A stretch of 64,000 bases of DNA, from positions 3,719,501 through 3,783,500 of the forward strand of contig NC_011146.1 of the NCBI RefSeq assembly GCF_000020725.1, read 5' to 3'. The translations under genes and the position numbers were made by a program. Below the pieces are notes generated by a model. It was not told the origin of the DNA and did not search any database. It worked only from the letters and a program-made list of their open reading frames with translations. Below, piece by piece: positions 24,701-34,211 of this stretch (the stretch's first letter is position 1; each line of letters opens with the position of its first letter). Source of the DNA: Citrifermentans bemidjiense Bem (lineage in GTDB: Bacteria > Desulfobacterota > Desulfuromonadia > Geobacterales > Geobacteraceae).

Positions 24701-25921
24701 TTACTGGCTGACATTTCGTTGAAACGGAAGCACCTTTGCGCCGGTTTTAAGGCCATCAAGGAAATCAGCCCAAGTTTGCATCATCTTTTGCCGCTCAGCG
24801 AGATGGCTGGTACGGTTGTAAGCACGCCCCAAAGGATCTTTCACGGCATGAGCTAGCTGATGTTCGATGAAGTCCGGCCTAACATGCAGCACCTCATCAA
24901 GGATGGTCCGCGCCATTGCACGGAAGCCATGGCCGGTGATCTCCGACTTTTCAAAGCCCATCCGTCGAAGAGCTGCGTTGACTGCGTTCTCACTCATACA
25001 GCGAAGCGGAGAACGGTGACATGGGAATACGTACGTCCCTGATCCAGTCAAAGGGTGGAGTTCCTTCAGGATGTCGACGGCTTGCGTGGAAAGCGGCACA
25101 AGGTGGGCAACTTTCATTTTCATGCGTTCCGCAGGGATCTCCCACCTCGCAGCTTCCAGATCGATCTCTGACCATTCAGCATGCCGTAATTCACCAGGTC
25201 GAACGAAAGTGAGAGCGGCTAACTTCAAGGCACATTTGACTACGAAAGATCCTTCAAACCCGTCAATTGCCCGTAAGAGCGGTGCAACAGCTTTCGGATC
25301 GGTCAGCGCTGCAAAGTGATTGTTCTTGACCGGCGGCAGCGCCCCCTTAAGGTCAGCAACAGGGTCACGTTCGGCGCGACCGGTCGCGACGGCATATCGG
25401 AATACTTGGCTGCAAGCAATTCGCACCCGATGGGCGGTCTCAAGAGTCCGCATCTCTATCCGACGCAAAACCGCCAACAATTCAGGAGCTTTGATCTCGC
25501 CAACCGGACGTGTACCAAGCCATGGGAAAACATCGAGTTCCAGGCGTCTCAGGATCTGCTCAGCATGCTTTTCCGACCATTGCGATTTGAAGCGGCCATG
25601 CCACTCCTGCGTAACCGCCTGAAAGGTGTTTTCAGCTTCAGCAGTCTTAGCTGCCTTCTGTGCCTTCTTTACCTCACCAGGATCATGCCCATTGGCAATG
25701 AGCTTCCTGGCTGCGTCTTTCCGTTCCCTAGCCTCTGAAAGGGAGATTTCGGGATATGTGCCTAGCGCCAGGACTTTTTCTTTCCCGGCAATCCGATACT
25801 TTAACCGCCAACATTTTCCACCTTGCGGTGTGACCAGCAGATACATGCCGTCGCCATCGGATAGCTTTGCCTGCTTCTCTCCAGGTTTTGCATTTCGCAC
25901 CTTAACATCAGTCAGAGCCAT
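24701..25921 (-). CDS. Tyrosine recombinase, P4-type integrase
   Basis: The 406-residue protein has the DUF4102-like N-terminus of P4 integrases (MALTDVKVRNAKPGEKQAKLSDGDGMYLLVTPQG and the GTYPEISLSEARE motif), a SAM-like core-binding domain (about 100-195), and a catalytic domain with the arginine in RPGELRHAEW, HGFR near residue 340, and the nucleophilic tyrosine in AYNRTSHLAERQ. It integrates and excises the element at the tRNA-Leu 3' end about 180 bases upstream. The start at 25921 has GGAGG seven bases before it; the frame is open to 26017, but that extension would cross the ATACCCC repeats. Confidence 0.93.
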   Translation of the reverse strand: MALTDVKVRNAKPGEKQAKLSDGDGMYLLVTPQGGKCWRLKYRIAGKEKVLALGTYPEISLSEARERKDAARKLIANGHDPGEVKKAQKAAKTAEAENTFQAVTQEWHGRFKSQWSEKHAEQILRRLELDVFPWLGTRPVGEIKAPELLAVLRRIEMRTLETAHRVRIACSQVFRYAVATGRAERDPVADLKGALPPVKNNHFAALTDPKAVAPLLRAIDGFEGSFVVKCALKLAALTFVRPGELRHAEWSEIDLEAARWEIPAERMKMKVAHLVPLSTQAVDILKELHPLTGSGTYVFPCHRSPLRCMSENAVNAALRRMGFEKSEITGHGFRAMARTILDEVLHVRPDFIEHQLAHAVKDPLGRAYNRTSHLAERQKMMQTWADFLDGLKTGAKVLPFQRNVSQ

Positions 25922-25937
25922 GGTTTCGCCTCCAGCT

Positions 25938-26010
25938 GGGGGTATACAGAAAGACAAGGGGGTATCATAGCCACAGAAATACCCCCAATACCCCCGGATG
26001 TCAATACCCC
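25938..26010 (-). other. Five ATACCCC repeats beside attR (possible integrase arm sites)
   Basis: GGGGGTAT occurs at 25938-25945 and 25958-25965, and ATACCCC(C) at 25979-25986, 25988-25995 and 26004-26010, all between the integrase start and the att core. Two more copies lie near the left end (14350-14369). Clusters of this kind flank the core sites of tyrosine recombinases. Confidence 0.5.
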
Positions 26011-26035
26011 AAATCACACCACATCGGACGCTAGA

Positions 26036-26065
26036 AACAGAAAAGGCCCTGATTTCTCAGAGCCT
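26036..26065 (-). terminator. Element-supplied terminator for tRNA-Leu
   Basis: AGGCCCTGA at 26044-26052 pairs with TCAGAGCCT at 26057-26065 (one wobble) around TTTC. On the minus strand it is followed by TTTT. It sits 35 bases beyond the tRNA 3' end and replaces the terminator carried off to 14212-14240. Confidence 0.6.
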
Positions 26066-26097
26066 CTTGGACTGCTTAATATTCGATTAAAGCCTTA

Positions 26098-26122
26098 CGT
26101 GGTGCCCGGAGCCGGGGTCGAA
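26098..26122 (-). other. Right att site inside the tRNA-Leu 3' end
   Basis: These 25 bases are the tRNA-Leu 3' end (acceptor stem, CCA and part of the T arm) plus two bases, and are repeated with one base missing at 14272-14295. Confidence 0.85.
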
Positions 26123-26186
26123 CCGGCACGTCCTTTCAGACGAGGGATTTTAAGTCCCTTGCGTCTACCAATTCCGCCATCCGGGC
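26100..26186 (-). tRNA. tRNA-Leu (anticodon UAA)
   Basis: The 87-base gene reads GCCCGGA at its 5' end and pairs with TCCGGGC before the discriminator A and an encoded CCA. It has the D-arm GGTAGACGC, the anticodon arm AGGGA-CTTAAAA-TCCCT (anticodon TAA in DNA), a long variable arm as expected for leucine tRNA, and the T loop GGTTCGACCC. It is the insertion target of the element at 14272-26122, and its 3' end is restored by the element. Confidence 0.95.
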
Positions 26187-26204
26187 CGATCCGGTCTTCT
26201 TTTG

Positions 26205-26486
26205 CTACAGGTTGTTCACCCGCTCCCTAAGATCCTTGCCGGTCTTGAAAAACGGGGTCTTCTTGGACGGGATGCTGACGATCTCGCCGCTCTTCGGGTT
26301 CCTTGCCTCGCGCGGCTCGCGATCCCTGATGGTGAAACTCCCAAAACCGCGGATCTCTACCTTGTCTCCATTGGTGAGCGCCTCGCTCATGGCGTCGAAC
26401 ACCATGGAAACGACGGCTTCGGAGTCCTTGCGGGTCAGCACGCCACGTACTTCAACCAGCTTGTCGATCAGTTCGCTCTTTGTCAT
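26205..26486 (-). CDS. ihfB: Integration host factor subunit beta
   Basis: The 93-residue protein starts MTKSELIDKL and has the HU/IHF fold signature GDKVEIRGFGSFTIRDREPREARNPKSGE, with the DNA-intercalating arm ending NPKSGEIVSIPSKKTPFFK. The beta-type RGFGSF and ARNPKSG forms favour IHF-beta over HU. It bends DNA at consensus sites and supports recombination and sigma54-dependent transcription. The ATG at 26486 is preferred because GAGGT lies at proper distance; the ATG two codons earlier is too close. It follows rpsA by 50 bases, an arrangement common in Proteobacteria. Confidence 0.92.
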   Translation of the reverse strand: MTKSELIDKLVEVRGVLTRKDSEAVVSMVFDAMSEALTNGDKVEIRGFGSFTIRDREPREARNPKSGEIVSIPSKKTPFFKTGKDLRERVNNL

Positions 26487-26536
26487 TTGCATACCTCAAT
26501 TACTATTAAATTAATCAGTCGGCGAAGTGACTGGTT

Positions 26537-28291
<1,755 letters not shown>

Positions 28292-28359
28292 TGAAACGTG
28301 TACCCCCTCGTGTAATCTCCATATAAAATCGGGCTAATTTAGCACATCGTCGAGAAAAA

Positions 28360-29211
28360 TCAACTTATTTTATCTTTATCTATCGCCGAAATACGATCGA
28401 TCACTTCATCGATAATCCATTTCGGCGTGGAGGCGCCGGCCGTGACTCCGACCTTCTTCACCCCCTTGAACCACTGCTCGTCGATCTGGCTGGCGGTCTC
28501 GACGTGGTGGGTGCGGGGCAAAAGCTCCAGGCAGATCTGGGCGAGCCTCATGGTGTTGGCGGAATTGAAGCCGCCGATCACCACCATGCAGTCCACCGCG
28601 CCGGCAAGTTTCTTGGCCTCCTCCTGCCTGACCGCCGTGGCGTCGCAGATGGTGTTGTAGACCCGGGCCTCCCCTCCCCTGGCAAGGCAGGCGGCGACGA
28701 CTTCGTGCAGATGCTCGAACGACTGAGTAGTCTGGGCCACGACGCCGATCTTCGACATGCGCGGGAGGCGCTCCACGTCTTTATGGGAGCTGACCACGTA
28801 CACCCTCCCGGCAGCGTAGGAGACGATTCCCTGCACCTCGGGGTGCACCGCGTCCCCCACCACCACGATGTCGTACCCTTCTTTGGATAGAGTCGCCACA
28901 TGCTCCTGCGCTTTCTTGACGAAGGGGCAGGTGGCGTCGACCACCTCGAGGTTGGCACGAACTGCGGCTTCCAGTTCCTCGGCTGCGACGCCGTGGGAAC
29001 GGATGATGATGGTGCCCCCGGTCTCCACCTCGCTCACGTTATCGACCGGTATCACGCCCATCTCCTCAAGCCTTTGCACTACCTGCGGCGAGTGGATGAT
29101 AGGCCCGAGCGTGTAGGTTTCGCTCCCGATGTTGGCTGCTTGGAATGCCAGTTGCGTAGCCCTTTTGACGCCGAAGCAAAACCCGGCGTGCTTGGCCAAT
29201 ATCACTTGCAT
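28360..29211 (-). CDS. ispH: 4-hydroxy-3-methylbut-2-enyl diphosphate reductase
   Basis: The 283-residue protein has the three iron-sulfur cysteines of IspH: C12 in AGFCFGV, C95 in ATCPFV and C189 in TICDAT, and the catalytic glutamate in VHPEVQG (E125). It also has the diphosphate-binding SHGVAAEE and GGFNSANTMRL regions. It carries out the last step of the non-mevalonate isoprenoid pathway, making IPP and DMAPP in the cytoplasm. It starts two bases after the cmk stop, so it is translated in the same operon. The length is slightly short of E. coli (316), as is normal for this form. Confidence 0.96.
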   Translation of the reverse strand: MQVILAKHAGFCFGVKRATQLAFQAANIGSETYTLGPIIHSPQVVQRLEEMGVIPVDNVSEVETGGTIIIRSHGVAAEELEAAVRANLEVVDATCPFVKKAQEHVATLSKEGYDIVVVGDAVHPEVQGIVSYAAGRVYVVSSHKDVERLPRMSKIGVVAQTTQSFEHLHEVVAACLARGGEARVYNTICDATAVRQEEAKKLAGAVDCMVVIGGFNSANTMRLAQICLELLPRTHHVETASQIDEQWFKGVKKVGVTAGASTPKWIIDEVIDRISAIDKDKIS

Positions 29212-29213
29212 GA

Positions 29214-29915
29214 TTACCCCTTATCGCCTTGGGCCAGGCGCTCTTTCACGGTACTTTCCATCAGTTCCAGGACCTGCTCGATGGTGAGGCTGGTGGAATC
29301 GATGGGGACGGCGTCTTGCGCCTGCTTAAGTGGAGCGTGTTCGCGCCCCTCGTCCTGCCGGTCGCGCTGGATCACCTTGGCTATGGTCTCTTCGAGGGTC
29401 GCGCTCTCGCCGCGGGCGGCAAGTTCCAGGTAACGGCGACGGCCGCGCTCCTCGGCGCTGGCAGAGAGAAAGAACTTCACCTCGGCATCGGGAAAAACCA
29501 CGGTGCCGATGTCGCGACCTTCCAGGATCACGCCCCCCTTGGCCCCCATCTTGCGCTGCATTTCCAAAAGCGCCTGGCGCACCGGCTTCCTGGCCGAGAT
29601 GGTCGAGGTCAAAAGCCCGATCTCCTCGGTCCTGATCTTCGTGGATACGTCCTCGCCGTTGGCGAGTACCCGGCAGGTTTCGCCGTCGCGGGCAAAAGCG
29701 ATCTCAAGGCCGCGGCAAAGTTCGGCCAGTCCCGCGTCGTCGTCGCTCTTGATGCCGGCGCGCTGGGCCGAAAGGGCCACGGCGCGGAACATGGCGCCGG
29801 TGTCGATGTGGATATACCCCAGACGTTTGGCGAGGAGCTTGGTGAGGCTGCTTTTGCCGGCCCCGGACGGGCCGTCTATGGCTACGATTACTCCGTTTTC
29901 CCTTACTGCGCTCAC
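29214..29915 (-). CDS. cmk: Cytidylate kinase
   Basis: The 233-residue protein has the P-loop GPSGAGKSSLTKLLAKRLG at its start, the CMP-binding YIHIDTGAMFRAVAL, and the family motif EGRDIGTVVFPDAEVKFFLSASAEERGRRRY. It phosphorylates CMP and dCMP with ATP. Its start overlaps the aroA stop by four bases (29912-29915) and its stop is two bases before ispH, so the three genes are tightly coupled. Confidence 0.96.
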   Translation of the reverse strand: MSAVRENGVIVAIDGPSGAGKSSLTKLLAKRLGYIHIDTGAMFRAVALSAQRAGIKSDDDAGLAELCRGLEIAFARDGETCRVLANGEDVSTKIRTEEIGLLTSTISARKPVRQALLEMQRKMGAKGGVILEGRDIGTVVFPDAEVKFFLSASAEERGRRRYLELAARGESATLEETIAKVIQRDRQDEGREHAPLKQAQDAVPIDSTSLTIEQVLELMESTVKERLAQGDKG

Positions 29916-31201
29916 CGCTGCACCACCCCCTCAAGGAGGTTGACGAAGCCGGGGAACGAGGTGGCGATGCACTCGACGTCCGAAACGCTGGTCTCATTCT
30001 GGGCGACGAGCCCGGCGACCATCATGGACATGGCGATCCGGTGGTCACCGAAACTGTCGGCGGCGCATCCCTTTAAAGAGGAAACGCCGGTGATCTCCAT
30101 GCCGTCCGGGGTCTCGACGATGCTGACCCCCGCGCGCTTCAGGTTGTCGGCCATGGCGGAGATGCGGTCGGTCTCTTTGACGCGGAGTTCCGCGGCGTCG
30201 CGCACCACGGTGGTCCCTTGTGCCAGCGAAGCGGCGACGCAGATGGCGGGAAACTCGTCGATGGCGCGGGGCACTACGTCTCCGGAGATCTCCATGGCGG
30301 TGAGTTTCGAGTGGCGCACCCGGATGTCGGCGACCGGCTCCCCCGATTCGTCGCGCTGGTTTATAAGTTCCAGGTCGCCCCCCATACCCTTCAGCACATC
30401 GATGATGCCGGTACGGGTCGGGTTGACGCCGACGCCGCGGATGAGGAGATCTGAACCCGGGACGATGAGCCCTGCGACCAGGAAGAAGGCGGCCGAGGAG
30501 ATGTCGCCCGGCACCACGATGTCGCGTCCGGTAAGTTCCGCCCCGCCCCGCACCTTGACGCCGCCCGGGAAGGTTTCGACATGGGCGCCGAAAGCGCGCA
30601 GCATCCGCTCCGAATGGTCGCGGGAGAGATGCGGCTCGCGCACCACCGTTTCGCCTCCGGCGTAAAGCCCTGCCAGCATGATGGCCGACTTGACCTGTGC
30701 GCTGGAAACGGGGGAGTCGTATTCGATCCCTTTCAGTTTAGAGCCCTGGATGGCAAGGGGGGCCTTTTCGCCGCCGGCGCGCCCCGAGATGCGGGCGCCC
30801 ATCTGGGCCAAAGGCCCAACCACGCGCTTCATGGGACGGGCGCGCAGGTACTTGTCTCCGGAGAGGACAGAGAAGAAGTTCTGCCCGGCAAGCAGGCCGG
30901 TCAAAAGGCGCATCGAGGTCCCGGAGTTGCCGCAGTCGAGGACGTCGGTAGGCTCGCTCAGTCCGTGCAGCCCCCGTCCCTGAATGGTGACCGTCTCGCC
31001 GTCGTCATCGATCTGCACTCCCATGGCCCGGAAGGCTTCGAGGGTGGCCAGGGCGTCCTCGCCACGGAGGAAACCGGTCACCGTGGTGACGCCGGAGGCG
31101 ATGGAGCCGAACATGATGGAGCGGTGCGATATGGACTTGTCGCCGGGGACGCTGATTTCGCCGCGCACCGACTTGGCGGGTCGAACGGTATAGTTTTGCA
31201 T
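29912..31201 (-). CDS. aroA: 3-phosphoshikimate 1-carboxyvinyltransferase (EPSP synthase)
   Basis: The 429-residue enzyme joins shikimate 3-phosphate and PEP. Key stretches are GDKSISHRSIMFGSIASG (residues about 20-37, active-site lysine and serine), LDCGNSGTSMRLLTGLLAG near 88-106, EPHLSRDHSERMLRAFGA, and DRISAMADNL. The SGDVVPRAIDEFPAI block holds the catalytic aspartate and glutamate. It has the LAGQNFF sequence after GTSMRLL, and no sign of truncation. It follows tyrA by 14 bases. Confidence 0.96.
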   Translation of the reverse strand: MQNYTVRPAKSVRGEISVPGDKSISHRSIMFGSIASGVTTVTGFLRGEDALATLEAFRAMGVQIDDDGETVTIQGRGLHGLSEPTDVLDCGNSGTSMRLLTGLLAGQNFFSVLSGDKYLRARPMKRVVGPLAQMGARISGRAGGEKAPLAIQGSKLKGIEYDSPVSSAQVKSAIMLAGLYAGGETVVREPHLSRDHSERMLRAFGAHVETFPGGVKVRGGAELTGRDIVVPGDISSAAFFLVAGLIVPGSDLLIRGVGVNPTRTGIIDVLKGMGGDLELINQRDESGEPVADIRVRHSKLTAMEISGDVVPRAIDEFPAICVAASLAQGTTVVRDAAELRVKETDRISAMADNLKRAGVSIVETPDGMEITGVSSLKGCAADSFGDHRIAMSMMVAGLVAQNETSVSDVECIATSFPGFVNLLEGVVQR

Positions 31202-31215
31202 GAGTACCCCTGGTT

Positions 31216-32076
31216 CTACAAAATGGCGTCGCGCTTTTCTTTCGAGTTCAGGAAGAAGCTGCGGAGCCCTTCGCCGTCACCTTCCGCGACCAGACCGCGC
31301 AGCGTTTCCAGGTACCCGGAGAAGAAATCCATCATCTCCAGGATGGCGTCGCGGTTGGTGAGCGCAATGTCGCGCCACATGACGGGGTCGGACGAGGCGA
31401 TGCGGGTGAAGTCCCGGAAACCGCCGGCGGAGAAGGATAAAAGATCCCCGCCGAAACGGTCGTAACCGTCGACGGCGTTGACCAGCGAATAGGCAACCAT
31501 GTGCGGCAGGTGCGAGATCGCGGCGACGACGCGGTCGTGCTGGACCGGGTCCATGAGCGGTACCGAGGAGCCGGCTATCTTCCAGAGTTCCACCACCTTA
31601 TCCAGCGCCGCGGCATTGGTCTTGGCGGTCGGCGTTACGATGCAGCGCTTCCCCTGGTACAGCGTCGAGAAGGATGCCTCGACCCCGGAGTGCTCGGTCC
31701 CGGCAATCGGGTGTCCCCCGACGAAGAAGGTCCCTTCGGGCATGAGCGGTTCGCACGCCTCGACCACGAATTCCTTCACGCTCCCGCCGTCGGTCACGAT
31801 GCAGCCCGGCGCCAAAAACGGTGCGATCTCGGCCACCACCTTGGGGATGGAACAGACCGGCGTCGCCACGAAGACCAGATCGGCTCCGGCAACGCCTTCC
31901 CTGGCATCGGTGGTGTAGCGGTCCAGGACCCCCAATTCGACGCCGCGCTTCAGGTTCTCCTCGCCGCGGCCGATCCCGACCACTTCCTTTACCGCACCCT
32001 TCTCGCGCAGTATGCGGGCAAGCGAGCCCCCGATCAGTCCGACGCCGATCACGGCCATCCGATTGAATACCACCAT
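31216..32076 (-). CDS. tyrA: Prephenate dehydrogenase
   Basis: The 286-residue protein opens with the NAD-binding fold IGVGLIGGSLARIL and has the conserved HPIAGTEHSGVEA (catalytic histidine region) and the dimer-forming helical domain with HDRVVAAISHLPHMVAYSLV. It oxidises prephenate to 4-hydroxyphenylpyruvate for tyrosine; arogenate as substrate cannot be excluded. There is no ACT or chorismate mutase domain. It lies 12 bases after pheA and 14 before aroA. Confidence 0.94.
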   Translation of the reverse strand: MVVFNRMAVIGVGLIGGSLARILREKGAVKEVVGIGRGEENLKRGVELGVLDRYTTDAREGVAGADLVFVATPVCSIPKVVAEIAPFLAPGCIVTDGGSVKEFVVEACEPLMPEGTFFVGGHPIAGTEHSGVEASFSTLYQGKRCIVTPTAKTNAAALDKVVELWKIAGSSVPLMDPVQHDRVVAAISHLPHMVAYSLVNAVDGYDRFGGDLLSFSAGGFRDFTRIASSDPVMWRDIALTNRDAILEMMDFFSGYLETLRGLVAEGDGEGLRSFFLNSKEKRDAIL

Positions 32077-32088
32077 GCTAGCTCTCCC

Positions 32089-33168
32089 TCATGAACGCGC
32101 CCGGGGGTAGGAGCCCAGCACCTTGACGAATTGACAGCAGACGGAAAGTTCCTTGACCGCATCGGCGACTTCCAGATCGGAGATGTGGCCGGACAGGTCG
32201 AGGTAGAAGATGTATTCCCAGGCCTTGCGCTTCAGGGGGCGGGATTCGATCTTGGAGAGGTTGATGCCGCGCTGGGCGAAAGGCTCCAGCATCCGGTGCA
32301 GGATGCCGGGCTCGTCGCGAACCGAGAACATGAGCGAGGTCTTGTCGTCTCCGCTTTTGTCGGCCATCTTGCGGCCGATGACCAAAAAGCGGGTGAAGTT
32401 GTTGACCTGGTCCTCGATGCGGGCCTTGACCACCTTGAGGTTGTAGATGGAGGAAGCGTATTCGCTGGCGATGGCCGCGGCGGTGTAGTCTTCGGACACG
32501 ATCTGCGCCGCGAGCGTGGTGGAGGCGACGTCGACCAGCGGCACGTTGGGGAGGTTCTCGGCGAGCCACTTGCGGCACTGGGCCAAGGGCTGCGGGTGCG
32601 AGTAGACCTTTTTGATGTCCTCGAAGCGCCCGGTGCGGGAAAGGAGGAAGTGGGAAACCTCCAGGAGCACCTCGGCGTTGATCTTCAGCTCGCTCTCCAT
32701 GAACATGTCCAGCGTGTGGGAGATCATCCCCTCGGTGGTGTTTTCCACCGGCACCACGCCGTAGTATGCCTCACCCTTCTCCACCGCCTCGAAGACGGCG
32801 GGGATGGAGCGCTCCGGGGAAAGCGAGGCCGAAAGGCCGAAGTGCTGCATGGCAGCCAGGTGGCTGAAGGTGGCGCTCGGTCCGAGGAAGGCGACGTTCA
32901 GGGGTTTTTCCAGCGCGAGCGAAGCCGAGATGATCTCGCGGAATACGCCGCGCACAGCGTCCGACGGGAAGGGGCCCGGGTTCTGCGCGGTGAGGCGTTC
33001 GTAGATCTCCCTCTCCCGGCTGGGGACGTGGAAATCGCTGTGGCTTTTGGCCTTGACCGCGCCGACCTCCATCACCAGCTTGGCCCGCTGGTTCAAAAGG
33101 TCGAGGATATGGTCGTCGACGGTATCTATTTCCTGACGGAGTTTTTCCAGGGTCTGCTTTTCTTTCAA
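32089..33168 (-). CDS. pheA: Bifunctional chorismate mutase / prephenate dehydratase (P-protein)
   Basis: The 359-residue protein has an AroQ chorismate mutase domain at 1-90 (NQRAKLVMEVGAVK, SREREIYERL), a prephenate dehydratase domain at about 93-270 (VAFLGPSATFSHLAA, PVENTTEGMISHTLDMF, TRFLVIG) and an ACT domain at about 280-355 (SVRDEPGILHRMLEPFAQRGINLSKIESRP), which normally binds phenylalanine for feedback control. It starts at a TTG; AAGGTGA lies upstream. It is the first gene of the aromatic amino acid, cmk, ispH, rpsA and ihfB string. A promoter could lie in the 128 bases before it. Confidence 0.95.
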   Translation of the reverse strand: MKEKQTLEKLRQEIDTVDDHILDLLNQRAKLVMEVGAVKAKSHSDFHVPSREREIYERLTAQNPGPFPSDAVRGVFREIISASLALEKPLNVAFLGPSATFSHLAAMQHFGLSASLSPERSIPAVFEAVEKGEAYYGVVPVENTTEGMISHTLDMFMESELKINAEVLLEVSHFLLSRTGRFEDIKKVYSHPQPLAQCRKWLAENLPNVPLVDVASTTLAAQIVSEDYTAAAIASEYASSIYNLKVVKARIEDQVNNFTRFLVIGRKMADKSGDDKTSLMFSVRDEPGILHRMLEPFAQRGINLSKIESRPLKRKAWEYIFYLDLSGHISDLEVADAVKELSVCCQFVKVLGSYPRARS

Positions 33169-33296
33169 AGCGTTCGGTCACCTTTCAGGAGGGGGATAGT
33201 GGCTTTACACGAGTCTGATGCGGCATTCAGCGAGGCTGATATTTATAAGACACCGGATGCAAATATGCAACTTTTTTCTGACTTTTTTAACCCGGC

Positions 33297-34040
33297 TCAG
33301 GCCACCTCGGCATGCGCCTGCGGGTTCATCGGGTTCATCCGGACGGCCAGCGAAAAGAGATAGGGGTAATCCTTTTGCAGGTGGGCCATGTACGAGAGCC
33401 ACTCGATGAGGAGATGGTTGTGAGCCCTTTTCATGTCTCCTGCCAGGTGTTCCAGGTCGCTCGCGGGGAGGGAGGCTAAGGATTGGCGCGCCTGCAGTTC
33501 CTCGATCAGGTGGAAGACGGCCCAGAGCAGGTCGGTGAAGGACTCGTGCTCCAGGAGGTTCGGGTTCTCCATGAGCGAGAGCATCACCCCCTTCTTCTCC
33601 GAGAGGAACTCTTTCAGGCGGGGGAGGTCCCCAAGGCGCGCGTCGAGACGGATCTCATGGCTTTTGATGAAGTCGCGTGCGGCGCGGTAGTCCTCCTCGC
33701 GCCAGCGCACGGTGACGTTGAGCTTTCCCCTAAGGCCCTGTCCGTCTGTAAAGAACTCGAGGAAGTCCCGCAAAAGCTGCGTGCCGACCTCGCTGAAGAA
33801 GATGCCGATCACCATATTGAGCTTCTTGATCATCGCCTCGCGCTCGCGCTCCCTCAAGACCCGCTCGATCATGAGGGTGACGAAGAGGACGTAGACCGGG
33901 AGGAAGGCGACGTTGGACATGAAGCCGAAGCCGATCTCGCCCATTCGGCCGAAGAGGAAGTAATCCATGAGGTAGAGGGCGACGGAGACGAGGAGCAGCA
34001 GGTAGACGATGCGGTCGTGGGGCATGCGGATGAATCTCAA
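33297..34040 (-). CDS. Conserved two-helix membrane protein, unknown function
   Basis: The 247-residue protein starts at a TTG with AGGAGG five bases upstream. Two membrane helices lie at about 12-30 (IVYLLLLVSVALYLMDYFLF) and 40-60 (MSNVAFLPVYVLFVTLMIERVL), followed by a basic segment and a soluble helical domain of 180 residues (EVGTQLLRDFLEFF, VRWREEDYRAARDFIKSHEIRLD, HLIEELQARQSL, WLSYMAHLQKDYPYLFSLAVRMNP). I have seen similar proteins in Geobacter genomes but know no function. It stands alone between pheA and the repeat element. Confidence 0.75.
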   Translation of the reverse strand: MRFIRMPHDRIVYLLLLVSVALYLMDYFLFGRMGEIGFGFMSNVAFLPVYVLFVTLMIERVLREREREAMIKKLNMVIGIFFSEVGTQLLRDFLEFFTDGQGLRGKLNVTVRWREEDYRAARDFIKSHEIRLDARLGDLPRLKEFLSEKKGVMLSLMENPNLLEHESFTDLLWAVFHLIEELQARQSLASLPASDLEHLAGDMKRAHNHLLIEWLSYMAHLQKDYPYLFSLAVRMNPMNPQAHAEVA

Positions 34041-34081
34041 TTAAACCTCCTAGAAGACGAGAAAAACAAAACCGAAAACCT

Positions 34082-34199
34082 TTAACAAGGAGAACTTCTG
34101 AGAAAATCTGAGGATAAACAGAATCTTGAGAGAAACTAATCTTTGGTTTTCTCAAGTCTTTGCTTTTACTCAGACGTCCTCAGATGTTCTCCTTGTTAG
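34082..34199. repeat. Palindromic intergenic repeat element, copy 1
   Basis: The arm starting TTAACAAGGAGAACTTCTG at 34082 is matched in inverse orientation by the arm ending CAGATGTTCTCCTTGTTA at 34199. Each arm is about 50 bases, with the shared word AACAAGGAGAA and CTGAGGA and a TTGAGA segment further in. A second copy lies at 35395-35554, on the other side of the permease gene. Confidence 0.75.
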
Positions 34200-34211
34200 A
34201 GGTTTAGGGGG

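Larger units (their letters stand above)
14272..26122. mobile_element. Integrated element in tRNA-Leu(UAA), phage-satellite-like, with R-M cargo
   Basis: The element is bounded by direct repeats of the tRNA-Leu 3' end (14272-14295 and 26098-26122). It carries a P4-type integrase at the tRNA end, an AlpA-like regulator, a terminase-small-subunit-like HTH protein, and cargo: a nuclease-methylase with specificity subunit, an XRE regulator, and several unknown genes including a soluble-plus-membrane pair. No capsid, tail or conjugation genes are present, so it would need a helper to move. Its genes are visibly more AT-rich than the core genes around it, especially 16135-16749. Confidence 0.88.
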
